From Luteibacter aegosomaticola (GTDB lineage: Bacteria > Pseudomonadota > Gammaproteobacteria > Xanthomonadales > Rhodanobacteraceae): 64,000 nt of DNA. The stretch is taken from positions 2,604,001-2,668,000 of the forward strand of contig NZ_CP095741.1 of NCBI RefSeq assembly GCF_023078475.1, given 5' to 3'. Position numbers and translations under genes: made by a program. Shown here piece after piece: positions 6,943 to 15,826 of this stretch; position 1 is the stretch's first letter; every line of letters starts with the position of its first letter. A model generated the notes under the pieces. The model did no database searches. It was not told where the DNA came from and was given only the letters and a program-made list of their open reading frames with translations.

Positions 6943-9738
6943 TTAGAACGAGTACTTCACGGTGACCAGCGCGGTGCGCCCGGCATCGACGATGTCCGAG
7001 TTCACCAGGCTATACCGGCCGATGTGCGACCAGTACTGGTACTGCTTGGTCAGGTTGCTGATCTGTAGATCGAACTGCAGGCCGTTATCCATCTGGTAAC
7101 CGGCATGCAGGTCCACGCGACGGATCGGCCGCAGCCACAGGTCATCCCACGGCGCCCCCTGGTTCAGGAAGTCGTAGGTGGAGATGTACGAGCCGGTGTA
7201 GTGGTAGCTGAGGTTGAGCGAGAAGCCGTACTTTTCGTAGAACAGCTCGGCGTTGGCCATCGTCCGCGGCGCCTGCTGCAGGCGCTCGTTCTCGAAGCCG
7301 TCGCGGCCCAGGTCCACCCGCGAGTTCTGTTTGGTGGCGTTGACGCTGAAACCGAGGCCGTTCCACGCACCCGGAAGGTTCTCGAACTTCTGCCGCACCG
7401 TCGCCTCGATACCGTAGACGCTGCCATCGCCGCCGTTCGTCGGGGTCTTGGTCAACACCGTGCCCACACCCGAGGTGTTCGGGTTCGCCTGGCCACCACC
7501 GCTGTCGTAGATGTAATCCTTCAGTTTCTTGTAGTAACTGGTGAGCGAGAAGAAGCCGCCCTGGTCGGTGGTCCACTCCGCGCCGAGGTCCACGTTGGTG
7601 GCCTTGATCGGATCGAGGTTCGGGTTGCCACGGGTGATCGTGGTGACGCCGTTCGAAACGCTGATCTGCTCGCCGCCACCCAACTGCACGAACGCCGGGC
7701 GGGTATAGCTCTGCCAGATCGAGCCGCGGAATACGACATTGCCACCGGGGCGATAGTTGATGAACAGGCTACCCAGCGGCTCGTTATAGACGGTGTGGTT
7801 GTTCGAGAAGTAACCCGGCAGCTCGTTGCCGTCCGGATCCTGCGGCGTGGTCCAGAAGGTGTTGTGGATGGAGGTGTGCTCAAAGCGCACACCGGGGATG
7901 ATCTCCAGCGGGCCTTCCTGGATCGTGGCCATGGCATAAGCGGCGGATACCGCTTCGGTGCCGCGCATCGTGTCGCAGTTGAAGTTGTTGTAATCGAGCT
8001 GGCTACACGTATCCAGATCGGACGGCTGCACGTGGCCGGCGATGAGCGCCGCCACCGCAGCGCGGCTCACGTCAGGTGTCACCCACGGGTACTTGCCCGG
8101 GAAGATCTGGCTGTAATCGCCCTTGAAGATGCCGAGATCACCGAGCGTCGTGGTGCCATCGTTGATGCCCGCCGTGGACCAGTCACGATTGGTGAATTCG
8201 CGCGAGCTGTCGCTGTACTTCACGCCGAACTTCACGTTCTGCACCGGGCCGTCTTCGAAGTCATAGCGCAGGTCGAGCTTGGCGCCACCGCGCTTCTGCC
8301 CGGAGCGGATCTTGGTGACCTCGCCATAATCATTGGCGTACATGTTCTGGATGTTGTTAACCGAGTTCAGCAGCGCCGGGGTAAGCACCGGATACGGGAA
8401 GTGGCTGCCGCCGTAGCTCAGGAGCGAGCTCTGGTTGTAGGCGAAGTTATCCTGCGAATACTTGTCCTCGCGGCCATCGATTTCCACGTGTTCCGGGCGG
8501 TCGTTGCGGCCGATGCTCCAGAAAACATTGGGCGAAATCGTCCAGCCGCCAGCCGTCTTGTCTGCACCCAGCTGGATCGTGGCCAGGTCAGCGCGCTCGG
8601 GGTTGGTTTCGAACCAGAAGCGGTTGGCGATGCGGCCGATATTCGGCGTGTACACACCGGGCGTGGCGCTCGGTACGTAGGTGACATCCTGGGGCAACAG
8701 CTGGTTATACGTGGTGTTCTGCTCAGTCAGCGCATAGGCGTACGATGCCTTGGCGTAAGCATGCAGGGTCGGATCCACGTTCCAGTCGAACGACATGTTG
8801 CCGCCGTAGCGGCGCTCGAAGCCCGAGGCGATGCCAACGTTGGTGCCGATGCTGGTGAGGTTGTGCTGCGGATCGTAACCAGCGGCGCTGCTACCATCGG
8901 CATTCGCGTGCAGGAACGCCCATGAGCCGTCGTTCGAGGCGCTTTCCGCCGCGCCGATCTCGCTATTGGCGATGTTGCGGTAGTCGTAGTAACCGCTGAT
9001 ATAGAAGCCGAACTGTTTCTCTTCACCGAATTTCTTCTGCAGTTCACCGGCCAGGCCACTACCGAGGCCACTGCCGCCGTAATCGCGGGCGCGGCTTTCC
9101 ACGCGGCCGCTGGCCGTCACGCTTCCGCTGAAATCCTTCTTGAAATCGAAGGCACTGGGTGTGCGGAAATCGATGGTGCCGCCGATGGCGTCGCCATCCA
9201 TGTCCGCCGTGGAAGTCTTGTTGAGCACGATGGTCTGCAAACCCGAAGGCGGCAGCAGGCTGAGCTGCACACTGCGGCTGTACGGCATGCCCTGGGCGAC
9301 GTTGCTGCCGTTCACCAGGTTCACGTTGTACTCCGACGGCAGGCCACGGACTGAGGCGAACATGCCCTCGCCGCGCGCCGCGCCGTCGATGCCGCCGAAG
9401 TAGCCGGTACCGGTCGTGGTGACGTTCACGCCGGACATCAGGCCGAGCGCCTCGGCCACGTTATGCACGGCGGTATTCTGCAGATCCTTGGCGGACAGCA
9501 CGTCCACGGTGTTCACCGAGTCCATGCGGATGCTCGTGGCTTCATAGCGATTGGCCACGACGCTCAGCGCCTTCATCTGCACGGCCTTGTCTTTCTCCGC
9601 CTTGTCCTTCTCGCTCTTGGCCGGTGGATCGGCCGGCGCCGGCGCCTGCTGTGCAAAGGCGTTCGACCCCATCAGGCCGAACGCCGTACACACGGCAAGA
9701 ACAAGCGTTTTCTTCGTCAGAACATGATTGGTACGCAC
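6943..9738 (-). CDS. TonB-dependent outer-membrane receptor (carbohydrate-uptake type)
   Basis: This 931-residue protein has a signal peptide (about 1-29, ending in NAFA), a short charged linker rich in Lys/Asp/Glu, a plug domain with VANRYEATSIRMDSVNTVDV and SVRGLPSEYNVNLVNG, and a long beta-barrel ending in the typical terminal aromatic (VTVKYSF). It should import a bulky substrate through the outer membrane, powered by TonB/ExbBD. It is the first gene of the operon containing beta-galactosidase, permease, kinase and GH4, so the substrate is probably a beta-galactoside-containing oligosaccharide or glycoconjugate. The start is GTG 9738. About 90 bp upstream is a palindromic repeat, and the nearest recognisable promoter lies a further 0.4 kb upstream. 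Confidence 0.9.
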   Translation of the reverse strand: MRTNHVLTKKTLVLAVCTAFGLMGSNAFAQQAPAPADPPAKSEKDKAEKDKAVQMKALSVVANRYEATSIRMDSVNTVDVLSAKDLQNTAVHNVAEALGLMSGVNVTTTGTGYFGGIDGAARGEGMFASVRGLPSEYNVNLVNGSNVAQGMPYSRSVQLSLLPPSGLQTIVLNKTSTADMDGDAIGGTIDFRTPSAFDFKKDFSGSVTASGRVESRARDYGGSGLGSGLAGELQKKFGEEKQFGFYISGYYDYRNIANSEIGAAESASNDGSWAFLHANADGSSAAGYDPQHNLTSIGTNVGIASGFERRYGGNMSFDWNVDPTLHAYAKASYAYALTEQNTTYNQLLPQDVTYVPSATPGVYTPNIGRIANRFWFETNPERADLATIQLGADKTAGGWTISPNVFWSIGRNDRPEHVEIDGREDKYSQDNFAYNQSSLLSYGGSHFPYPVLTPALLNSVNNIQNMYANDYGEVTKIRSGQKRGGAKLDLRYDFEDGPVQNVKFGVKYSDSSREFTNRDWSTAGINDGTTTLGDLGIFKGDYSQIFPGKYPWVTPDVSRAAVAALIAGHVQPSDLDTCSQLDYNNFNCDTMRGTEAVSAAYAMATIQEGPLEIIPGVRFEHTSIHNTFWTTPQDPDGNELPGYFSNNHTVYNEPLGSLFINYRPGGNVVFRGSIWQSYTRPAFVQLGGGEQISVSNGVTTITRGNPNLDPIKATNVDLGAEWTTDQGGFFSLTSYYKKLKDYIYDSGGGQANPNTSGVGTVLTKTPTNGGDGSVYGIEATVRQKFENLPGAWNGLGFSVNATKQNSRVDLGRDGFENERLQQAPRTMANAELFYEKYGFSLNLSYHYTGSYISTYDFLNQGAPWDDLWLRPIRRVDLHAGYQMDNGLQFDLQISNLTKQYQYWSHIGRYSLVNSDIVDAGRTALVTVKYSF

Positions 9739-9831
9739 AGGTCACCCCACCCCGAAAGTGTCGTTAGCAGACAACACGTAGCCCTCCGCCACGCGATGCG
9801 GAACATGCTGACCAGCGACCTTTCGAGAACC

Positions 9832-9898
9832 TGTAGGAGTGCGCTTGCGCGCGATGGATTCGCCGCAAGGCATGGATCGCGTGCAAGCACGCTCCTAC
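9832..9898. repeat. REP-type inverted repeat pair
   Basis: Bases 9832-9855 and 9876-9898 are inverted near-copies of the TGTAGGAGYGCGCTTGCGCG family, differing at compensating positions. The pair lies within the long leader of the glycan operon, between the small ORF and the TonB receptor gene. A stem here could attenuate or stabilise the transcript. Confidence 0.8.
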
Positions 9899-9948
9899 GA
9901 GGGCTGCGAAGCCCTATGGCAAAAGGATGGGCCGATCAGGCGAACGGA

Positions 9949-10119
9949 TCAGCGGGTGTGGCGCGGCGGCGAATAGCCGGCAAGCGACTTGCCCCGCGAA
10001 CGCAGGGCGCTGAGCTTGGCGCGGGAGAGGATCGGCTGGCCGTCGGCCTGCACGAACGGGAACGACGGCTCCGCTAAGGCGCAACCCGGATTCGCTGGAT
10101 TGGGAGTGCGGTGACGCAT
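9949..10119 (-). CDS. Small hypothetical protein (56 aa)
   Basis: This is a short frame encoding 56 basic residues, from ATG 10119 to TGA 9949. Third codon positions are GC-rich in its second half, as in neighbouring real genes, and it begins roughly 90 bases after a good sigma70 promoter. The ribosome-binding site is weak (GGGAC) and no domain is recognised; the C-terminal half (LSRAKLSALRSRGKSLAGY) is positively charged. It may be a genuine small protein or merely the leader of the glycan operon. I give it as a candidate only. Confidence 0.35.
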   Translation of the reverse strand: MRHRTPNPANPGCALAEPSFPFVQADGQPILSRAKLSALRSRGKSLAGYSPPRHTR

Positions 10120-10188
10120 GATGTCCCGTTGCCGATCGCGAGGTGCACCGCCTGCATGCCCCATGCATGCATCGCGGAAAGCACGGCA

Positions 10189-10202
10189 CGTTATCGGTAA
10201 CG
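10189..10202. promoter_or_regulatory. LacI-like operator palindrome
   Basis: CGTTATCGGTAACG is a near-palindrome with a central CG, the shape typical of LacI/GalR-family operators. It lies roughly 9-22 bases downstream of the predicted transcription start of the minus-strand promoter at 10218-10246, a usual position for repression. No LacI gene lies in this window, so the regulator would be encoded elsewhere. Confidence 0.4.
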
Positions 10203-10217
10203 CGCCGGCTGGAGAGA

Positions 10218-10246
10218 GATATAACGCACCCTAAAATCCCCGTCAA
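10218..10246 (-). promoter_or_regulatory. Sigma70-type promoter reading toward the glycan operon
   Basis: On the minus strand TTGACG (10246-10241) is followed after exactly 17 bases by TATATC (10223-10218). This is close to the sigma70 consensus and the clearest promoter in the window. It points toward the small ORF and, about 0.47 kb further on, the TonB receptor operon. Confidence 0.55.
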
Positions 10247-10298
10247 CAAGCGGATTTAGATCGATTTTTCCGCTGCGGCGCAGCAATGGCACGCCGGA

Positions 10299-10970
10299 TC
10301 AGAACGCTGCGTTCCACCCGAGGTTGATCCAATGCGATGGATGCCGGCTTCGCTCACTGCCCGCGACAAGATCAAGACTCGACTCGCCGAAGGCCAGGCG
10401 CACACCGCCCTGGTCGGTGATCGTCTTGCGCGTCCACATGCGTTCGACAAGCAGCGTCCAGCGGGTGGTCAACGCGAAGTCGAGCCCGAAGCCCAGCAGG
10501 CTGTGCGTGGATTCGCCGCGCACACGATCCGCGCCAGCGTTCAGCGCAACCATAAACCGGCGCGCATCGTCGAGGCCGAAGGTCGTCGCGACATACGCCT
10601 GCACGTCATCCCGGCGACCATGCAGCCAGGTCGCTGCCGTCGCCACGGCGACGCCCACGCCTTTGTCGTCACCGTTACGCAATTGCCATTTGATCGCGGG
10701 ATTCACACCCGGACCGTAGATGCCGTGTCCCGTATTGAGCGTGACACCGAACTCGACGGGGCCGACACCACAGGCGGGCACCGTATAGAGACCGTTGCTC
10801 CCGTGCGACCACTCGCGCAGCCAGGACTCCAGCTGGCACTTGCCATCGCCTGCGACGGACGCGTCGTCGACGTTATAGCTGCCGCCCTCGGCGCGCACCT
10901 GCGTACCGAAAAGAAGCACGCTTGCAGACGCTAGCGCGCAGCGAAAAAAAACGCCGCGGCGAACTCGCAT
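10299..10970 (-). CDS. Exported protein, probably outer-membrane beta-barrel, unknown function
   Basis: This 223-residue protein starts at ATG 10970, directly before a clear signal peptide (about 1-27, cleaving after VRA). The mature part is rich in alternating hydrophobic/polar strands, with Gly and aromatic residues and a C-terminal WINLGWNAAF ending in phenylalanine, the usual signature of an outer-membrane barrel. The pattern (GKCQLESWLREW near the N-terminus, then GVTLNTGHGIYGPG) resembles transporter-like or channel-type outer-membrane proteins of unknown substrate. The frame extends upstream of the signal peptide, but I see no reason to use that. It reads toward the promoter of the glycan operon and has no evident operon partner. 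Confidence 0.6.
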   Translation of the reverse strand: MRVRRGVFFRCALASASVLLFGTQVRAEGGSYNVDDASVAGDGKCQLESWLREWSHGSNGLYTVPACGVGPVEFGVTLNTGHGIYGPGVNPAIKWQLRNGDDKGVGVAVATAATWLHGRRDDVQAYVATTFGLDDARRFMVALNAGADRVRGESTHSLLGFGLDFALTTRWTLLVERMWTRKTITDQGGVRLAFGESSLDLVAGSERSRHPSHWINLGWNAAF

Positions 10971-11087
10971 TCGGCGCGGCGCATAAAGCCGGCATCTGGG
11001 GGATATGGGCGATGCCGGAGTCAGCGTAGCGGCATATCGGAGCATGTCTTTAATCCGTTCGGCATATTCGCGATATGCGCATTTCTG

Positions 11088-12074
11088 TCATTTGGTAGCC
11101 TGCACTGGCGCGCTCTGCGCGACCACGGCGGGCGGTAGCAACTTATCCTGCGCCGCCCGTATGACAGTGCCGATAATGATGATCGCGAGGGCGACGTTCG
11201 TGATAACGAACAACACTGGCGCAAGCTCCGCGATGGCGCCGGTAACGCCGCGCGAAGTCATGCCGATCGCCGTCCCGGATAAGGCGGTAAGGCCGAACGT
11301 AAACGCCCAGTAGCTCGGTGCGAACGGCTGCTGCATGATCCACGGCAATAAGCGAATCATCAGGAACAACTGCACGAGGCCGTAACCCCACGCCGCCTGC
11401 ACCAGTAATTCCGGCGCACCTTCCGTGTTGGCAAGCCACGCCGCCACCGCGACAACGGGCGGCGCAAGCTGGATACCGAGCGTGGGCCGCAACGCCACCG
11501 GCAACGCTTGTGCATGGAACAGGCGGTTCACGATGACCGATTCGAGCGCGAGCCACGCGAATACGCCGGCGCCGAAGAACAACACGCCCCACGACGGGTA
11601 GCCAAGCGTACCCGCGGTAATGGCTGTTATGAAATTACCCGCGACCGATGGCAGATAGATCACCGGAGTCACCGTGGTCACTTCGCGGCCACCCTGCAGC
11701 ATGTCACCGACGCGCCAGATGCTGAAAAGCACATGGCCCGCGCCGCCCACGATGAGTGCGACCACAGCGAGTGCATGCGCGTGGGGCGCCAGGACGACAC
11801 CCATCAATGCCGTGGTGGAAGGCACCAACCCGATGAAGCAGCACTGCACCGGATGCTTCGCCTCCTCGAGCGCCGCATCGCGATGGCCTAGCCACTTCAC
11901 GGCGTAGCTCAGGATCAACACAGCCCACACCACGAACGCCACGGCCATGATCGTCTCACCGATCGCGGGCGGCACGCCCCACAGGCGAGCGGCGTTACGC
12001 CAGTTGCCGCCCAGGCCGACGAGGCCCAGGACCATGCCAAAGAACGATGCGGGAATCGAGCGGCGAAGCAGCAT
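11088..12074 (-). CDS. TDT/TehA (SLAC1-like) family membrane carrier
   Basis: This protein of about 328 residues has ten hydrophobic segments and the TDT/SLAC1 pattern: an early IPASFFGMVLGLVGLGGNWR, then SFWRVGDM-like and VTPVIYLPSVAGNF sequences and a late TNVALAIIIIGTVIRAA segment. Members of this family move small anions across the inner membrane (dicarboxylates, tellurite-linked TehA, sulfite or chloride). Substrate is not predictable here. I prefer the ATG at 12074, which has GAGG six bases upstream, over the ATG four codons earlier at 12086. It is a single gene, with a lipoprotein gene upstream on the same strand 90 bp away. Confidence 0.75.
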   Translation of the reverse strand: MLLRRSIPASFFGMVLGLVGLGGNWRNAARLWGVPPAIGETIMAVAFVVWAVLILSYAVKWLGHRDAALEEAKHPVQCCFIGLVPSTTALMGVVLAPHAHALAVVALIVGGAGHVLFSIWRVGDMLQGGREVTTVTPVIYLPSVAGNFITAITAGTLGYPSWGVLFFGAGVFAWLALESVIVNRLFHAQALPVALRPTLGIQLAPPVVAVAAWLANTEGAPELLVQAAWGYGLVQLFLMIRLLPWIMQQPFAPSYWAFTFGLTALSGTAIGMTSRGVTGAIAELAPVLFVITNVALAIIIIGTVIRAAQDKLLPPAVVAQSAPVQATK

Positions 12075-12163
12075 GGCAGGCCTCATGGGGGCAGAAAGCG
12101 CCCACTATCTTGAGGCCGCCGGGGGGCGTCTTGGCAAATGCCGTTATGCGGTCATCACGGCGA

Positions 12164-12505
12164 TCAGTCCTTCACCCAGAGGCCGGCGTGGAATACCCAG
12201 CGCCCCTTGCGGTTCTCCCAGAACGGGTGGACGTAGTGATAGCCCTCACGGACACGCTCCCAATGGCCGCGCACCGGCTCGTAGTCATGCCCGTCCCATT
12301 TCCAGTAGCCGCGAGCCCAGACCCAACCGACTCGCTCTGCGGGCTCATCTTCGGTCGGGTGCTGCGGGGGCTCGTGGTCCACGACCACCAGGGTTTCGTT
12401 GCGCGCGAGCTTCGGCTGCGGGGCGCAAGCGGAAACCGTCAGGGCGGCGGCCATGGTGAGGAGGGACAGGACGGGCGAGAGGCGCATAGGGATCTGGGAA
12501 GGCAT
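12164..12505 (-). CDS. Small lipoprotein with aromatic WxxGxW-type repeats
   Basis: This protein of up to 113 residues has a signal sequence ending in the lipobox VSAC (Cys27, or Cys21 if translation starts at the second Met, 12487). The mature part holds repeated motifs of the type GWVWARGYWKWDG, GHWERVREGYHYV and GRWVFHAGLWVKD, which mark the YXWXXGXW-repeat envelope lipoproteins. It should be anchored in the outer membrane facing the periplasm or surface. Function in this family is poorly known; a structural or envelope-stress role is inference. Neither start has a clear ribosome-binding site. Confidence 0.7.
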   Translation of the reverse strand: MPSQIPMRLSPVLSLLTMAAALTVSACAPQPKLARNETLVVVDHEPPQHPTEDEPAERVGWVWARGYWKWDGHDYEPVRGHWERVREGYHYVHPFWENRKGRWVFHAGLWVKD

Positions 12506-12629
12506 GGAGTGAGAATAAAACCAGCCAACGCTTTCCCGTCCATTTCGTTACATCCCCGCCTCGCCGTCATTCGGCATGGATTCATCCATCCTCACCGGCC
12601 ATCGACATGCGCGGCCAGAGAGTACAGGC

Positions 12630-13427
12630 ATGAAGATCGCCACCTTCAACGTCAACGGGATCACCGCCCGCTTGCCGCACCTGCTGGAGTGGCTCGAGCG
12701 TGAGCAACCGGATGTCGCCTGCCTGCAGGAACTCAAGGCCCAGGATCGCGCTTTTCCCCTGCAAGCGATCCACGACGCCGGATACGGAGCCGTATGGTCC
12801 GGGCAAGCCTCCTGGAATGGCGTCGCCATCCTTTCCCGCGGGGAAGACCCGATCGAAAGCCGGCGCAGCCTGCCGGGCGATGACCGCGACGTGCATAGCC
12901 GCTACATCGAAGCGCTGGCGCACGGCGTCCTCGTAGGCTGCATCTACCTGCCCAACGGCAACCCGCGCCCGGGACCCAAGTTCGACTACAAGCTCGCGTG
13001 GTTTGAACGGCTTATTGCGTATGCGAAACCCCTGTTCGAAACGGGCTACCCGATAGTCCTGGCCGGCGACTACAACGTCGTCCCCACCGACCACGATATC
13101 TACGACCCAAAAAACTGGCGGCGCGACGCCCTCCTGCAGCCAGAATCCCGCGATGCCTATGCCCGGCTCCTTGCCCAGGGTTGGACGGATGCGCTGCGGG
13201 CCATGCACCCGGACGCCCACATGTATACGTTCTGGGACTACTTCCGCCAGCACTGGCCGCGCAACCGCGGCCTGCGCATCGACCACCTGTTGCTGTCCGC
13301 GGATCTGGCAAGACGGCTGAAGAACGCGGGCGTGGACCGCTGGGTTCGCGACCTGCCCAAAGCCAGCGACCACGCGCCCACGTGGGTCGAATTGCGTCCT
13401 GACCCCGGCGCGAAGGCACGGCGCTGA
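12630..13427 (+). CDS. xthA: Exodeoxyribonuclease III (AP endonuclease)
   Basis: This 265-residue enzyme of the exonuclease/endonuclease/phosphatase fold carries the expected ordered motifs: FNVNGI near the N-terminus, LQELK (metal-binding Glu), WNGVAILSR, GDYNVVPTDHDIYDP, YTFWDYF with RGLRIDHLLLS, and a final SDHAPTW. It cleaves DNA at abasic sites and removes 3'-blocking groups in base-excision repair. Start ATG 12630 gives the normal Xth N-terminus (MKIATFNVNGI); an in-frame upstream ATG adds 18 residues with no homology. It stands alone, downstream of a divergent lipoprotein gene. Confidence 0.92.
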   Translation: MKIATFNVNGITARLPHLLEWLEREQPDVACLQELKAQDRAFPLQAIHDAGYGAVWSGQASWNGVAILSRGEDPIESRRSLPGDDRDVHSRYIEALAHGVLVGCIYLPNGNPRPGPKFDYKLAWFERLIAYAKPLFETGYPIVLAGDYNVVPTDHDIYDPKNWRRDALLQPESRDAYARLLAQGWTDALRAMHPDAHMYTFWDYFRQHWPRNRGLRIDHLLLSADLARRLKNAGVDRWVRDLPKASDHAPTWVELRPDPGAKARR

Positions 13428-13524
13428 ACCGTCACCGGGCGTCGTGTCACATATCCGCCAAAAAAGCGAAGCACAGCCCTTCGGGGTTTGCTAGATTCGC
13501 CCCAACACGGCCACCAGCACGTCC

Positions 13525-15822
13525 ATGCCCCACGAGCGCCACGCACGGCTCACCCGTCTCGTCGATCGCAGTAGCAAGGCCAGCGTGGCCCTGGTGGTCC
13601 TCCTGACGCTCGCGGGCGTGGGCACCGGCCTGGGCCTGCTGGCGACCCAGCGCGTGGTCGGCAAGCGCTACGAGGTGCTGATCGCGACCCAGTCCATCGC
13701 CCAGGATGTCCATGACATGCGCGTGGCCGTCGGCGCGTGGGTGCTACGCGACGACCCCAATGCGGCCGCGGGCTGGCACCAGGCGATCGCCGCTGCTCAT
13801 GAGCATGTCGCCACGCTGCAGGACAGCCTCGGCACCGACGCCCATGAACGCACGCTGGTGACTACCCTGCAACGCAGCCTGCAGGAGCGTGTGGACACCG
13901 CCGCCCCATTGCTGGCCCGCTCGGCCGCCAACGAGCGGGCGCGGCGCATCGAAGAGCTGATGGGTGCCGACTACCAGTCGCGCAACGACGCGGTGGCCCG
14001 CGACGTGCAGGCGCTGGCCATGTACGAGCGCTCGCGCCTTCAGCGCGGGCAATTCCGGCAGGGCCTGGTCCTTTCGATCGCCGGCGCTATCCTCATTGCC
14101 CTGGTCGCCTGGTCCGTCGTCACCTTCCGTCGCTCCCGGCGCATGGTGCGCAGCCTGCTGGACGGCTGGCGCGATGCCCTCGACGCCACGGAGCGCGGGC
14201 GCGGCGAACTCCAGGCCTTCACTGATGCCGCACCGCTGGCCGTCTTCCACGTCGACGCCATGGGCGTACCGCAATGGCAGAACGCCCAGGCAAACGCGTG
14301 GGTCGGCGCCCGGACCGGTCCAGACGTCGCCCGCTTCATGCGCGAGAACATTGAAGACACCGACCAGGAGCGCGTCATCGACGCCTGGCGCCGGCTCGTC
14401 ACCACCGGCGAGCGCTTCGAGCAGGTCTTTCGCTTCCGCGGCACGGATGGCCTCACCATCTGGGCGCATGCCCACGCGACGCCGGTCAAGGCGGCGGGCG
14501 CCACCAACGGCTTCGTCGCCGTGCTGCAGGACATCACTGGCGCCCGCATGCTGCAGGAGGAGCTCGACCAGTCGCGCAAGCGCCTGCGCCGCCTGACGGA
14601 TTCCATTCCCGCCCTGATCGGCCGCCTTGACGATACGGAGACCTACCGCTTCGCGAACGACACCTACCGCCAGTGGTTCGGCGAAGCGGCGCCGCGCGTC
14701 GGCCAGACCCTGCGCGAGTTCGTTGGCGAGGCGAACTACCAGCGTCTTGTGCCGCGGCTCGCACGCGTACGCAACGGCCAGACGGTGCGCTTCGAGATGG
14801 ACCAGATGAAGCTGCATGGCAAGTACTTCACGGGCGACGTGACGTACACGCCCGAGTTCGACGATGGCGGGGTGTTCCGTGGTTTCTATGTGATGGTCAC
14901 CGACGTCAGCGAACGCAAAAGGCTGGAAGAGAGCCTGTTCGCCGCGAAGGAACTGGCCCAGGTCACCCTGGATTCGATTGGCGATGCGGTGCTCACCACC
15001 GATACCACCGGCACCATTACCTTCCTCAACCAGCGTGCGGAGTCCCTGCTGCTCCGGCCGGCCATGCGCGCCCGCGGGATGGCTATCGAGTCGGTAGTGC
15101 AGTTGCGTGACCGCCACGACCAGCCCAGCGAGAGCTCGCTGATGCGGGCGATCACCGAAGAGCGCACCGTCGATATGCTGCAGCCACGCCAGCTCCTGCT
15201 GGCGGACGGTACGCGCCTGGATATCGAAGACGTCGCCGCGCCAATCCGCGATCGCGACGGGCACGTCGTCGGCGGCGTGCTGGTCTTGCGCGATGTGTCC
15301 GTCGCCCGCGCTGTCGCCGACCGCATGCGCCATCTCGCCGAGTCAGACACGCTGACCGGCCTGCCCAACCGCATGGTATTCGAAGAGCGCCTGAAGGCTG
15401 CCCTCGCCCACCTCAAGGCCGGCGACAGCCTCGCCGTCCTTTACATGGATCTGGATGGGTTCAAGGCAGTTAACGACATCCATGGCCATGCCGCCGGTGA
15501 CGAACTGCTCCGCCAGTTCGCCGAGCGGCTGATACGCCGGACGCGCAAGGCCGACACGGTGTGCCGGCTCGGTGGCGATGAGTTCGTCGCCCTTCTCGCG
15601 CCGCCCATCTCGCTGCGCGAGGCGATGGTGCGCGCCGAAGACTTCGTGGACGCGGCCAGCCAGCCGTTCTTCTGGAATGGCCTGCCGCTGCACGTGACGG
15701 TGAGTATCGGCATCTCGACCGCGCCGCAGCACGGCGTGGATGCGATCGCGCTGGTCCGCCGGGCGGATGATGCGCTTTATGAGGCCAAGGCTAGTGGGAA
15801 GAATAAGGTGGCTGTGCTTTGA
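13525..15822 (+). CDS. Membrane diguanylate cyclase with three PAS domains
   Basis: This 765-residue sensor enzyme has a membrane segment at about 20-42, an extracytoplasmic helical stretch, a second membrane segment near 180-200, then three PAS-like domains beginning near residues 230, 350 and 475. It ends in a GGDEF domain with GGDEF at 683-687 and a feedback-inhibition RxxD (RKAD) five residues before it. With an intact active-site loop it should make cyclic-di-GMP in response to a periplasmic or cytoplasmic cue. No EAL domain is present. The gene is monocistronic and faces the TetR gene at 15827, with only a few bases between the stops. Confidence 0.9.
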   Translation: MPHERHARLTRLVDRSSKASVALVVLLTLAGVGTGLGLLATQRVVGKRYEVLIATQSIAQDVHDMRVAVGAWVLRDDPNAAAGWHQAIAAAHEHVATLQDSLGTDAHERTLVTTLQRSLQERVDTAAPLLARSAANERARRIEELMGADYQSRNDAVARDVQALAMYERSRLQRGQFRQGLVLSIAGAILIALVAWSVVTFRRSRRMVRSLLDGWRDALDATERGRGELQAFTDAAPLAVFHVDAMGVPQWQNAQANAWVGARTGPDVARFMRENIEDTDQERVIDAWRRLVTTGERFEQVFRFRGTDGLTIWAHAHATPVKAAGATNGFVAVLQDITGARMLQEELDQSRKRLRRLTDSIPALIGRLDDTETYRFANDTYRQWFGEAAPRVGQTLREFVGEANYQRLVPRLARVRNGQTVRFEMDQMKLHGKYFTGDVTYTPEFDDGGVFRGFYVMVTDVSERKRLEESLFAAKELAQVTLDSIGDAVLTTDTTGTITFLNQRAESLLLRPAMRARGMAIESVVQLRDRHDQPSESSLMRAITEERTVDMLQPRQLLLADGTRLDIEDVAAPIRDRDGHVVGGVLVLRDVSVARAVADRMRHLAESDTLTGLPNRMVFEERLKAALAHLKAGDSLAVLYMDLDGFKAVNDIHGHAAGDELLRQFAERLIRRTRKADTVCRLGGDEFVALLAPPISLREAMVRAEDFVDAASQPFFWNGLPLHVTVSIGISTAPQHGVDAIALVRRADDALYEAKASGKNKVAVL

Positions 15823-15826
15823 GGTC

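Larger units (their letters stand above)
9739..10298. other. Long leader / intergenic region
   Basis: This 560-bp stretch lies between the TonB receptor start and the stop of the next minus-strand gene. It holds the REP pair, a candidate 56-aa ORF, a 6-bp stem with a tetraloop (AGGGCTGCGAAGCCCT, 9900-9915), the LacI-like palindrome and the sigma70 promoter listed separately. Nothing else convincing was seen. Confidence 0.6.

Noticed and set aside
7105..8925. 606-codon open frame on the plus strand
   Set aside because: It lies wholly antisense to the TonB receptor gene, has no recognisable domain, and is the usual long shadow frame of a GC-rich gene.
13744..15333. 529-codon open frame on the minus strand
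   Set aside because: It is antisense to the PAS-GGDEF gene, which has clear domain motifs; the opposite frame has none.
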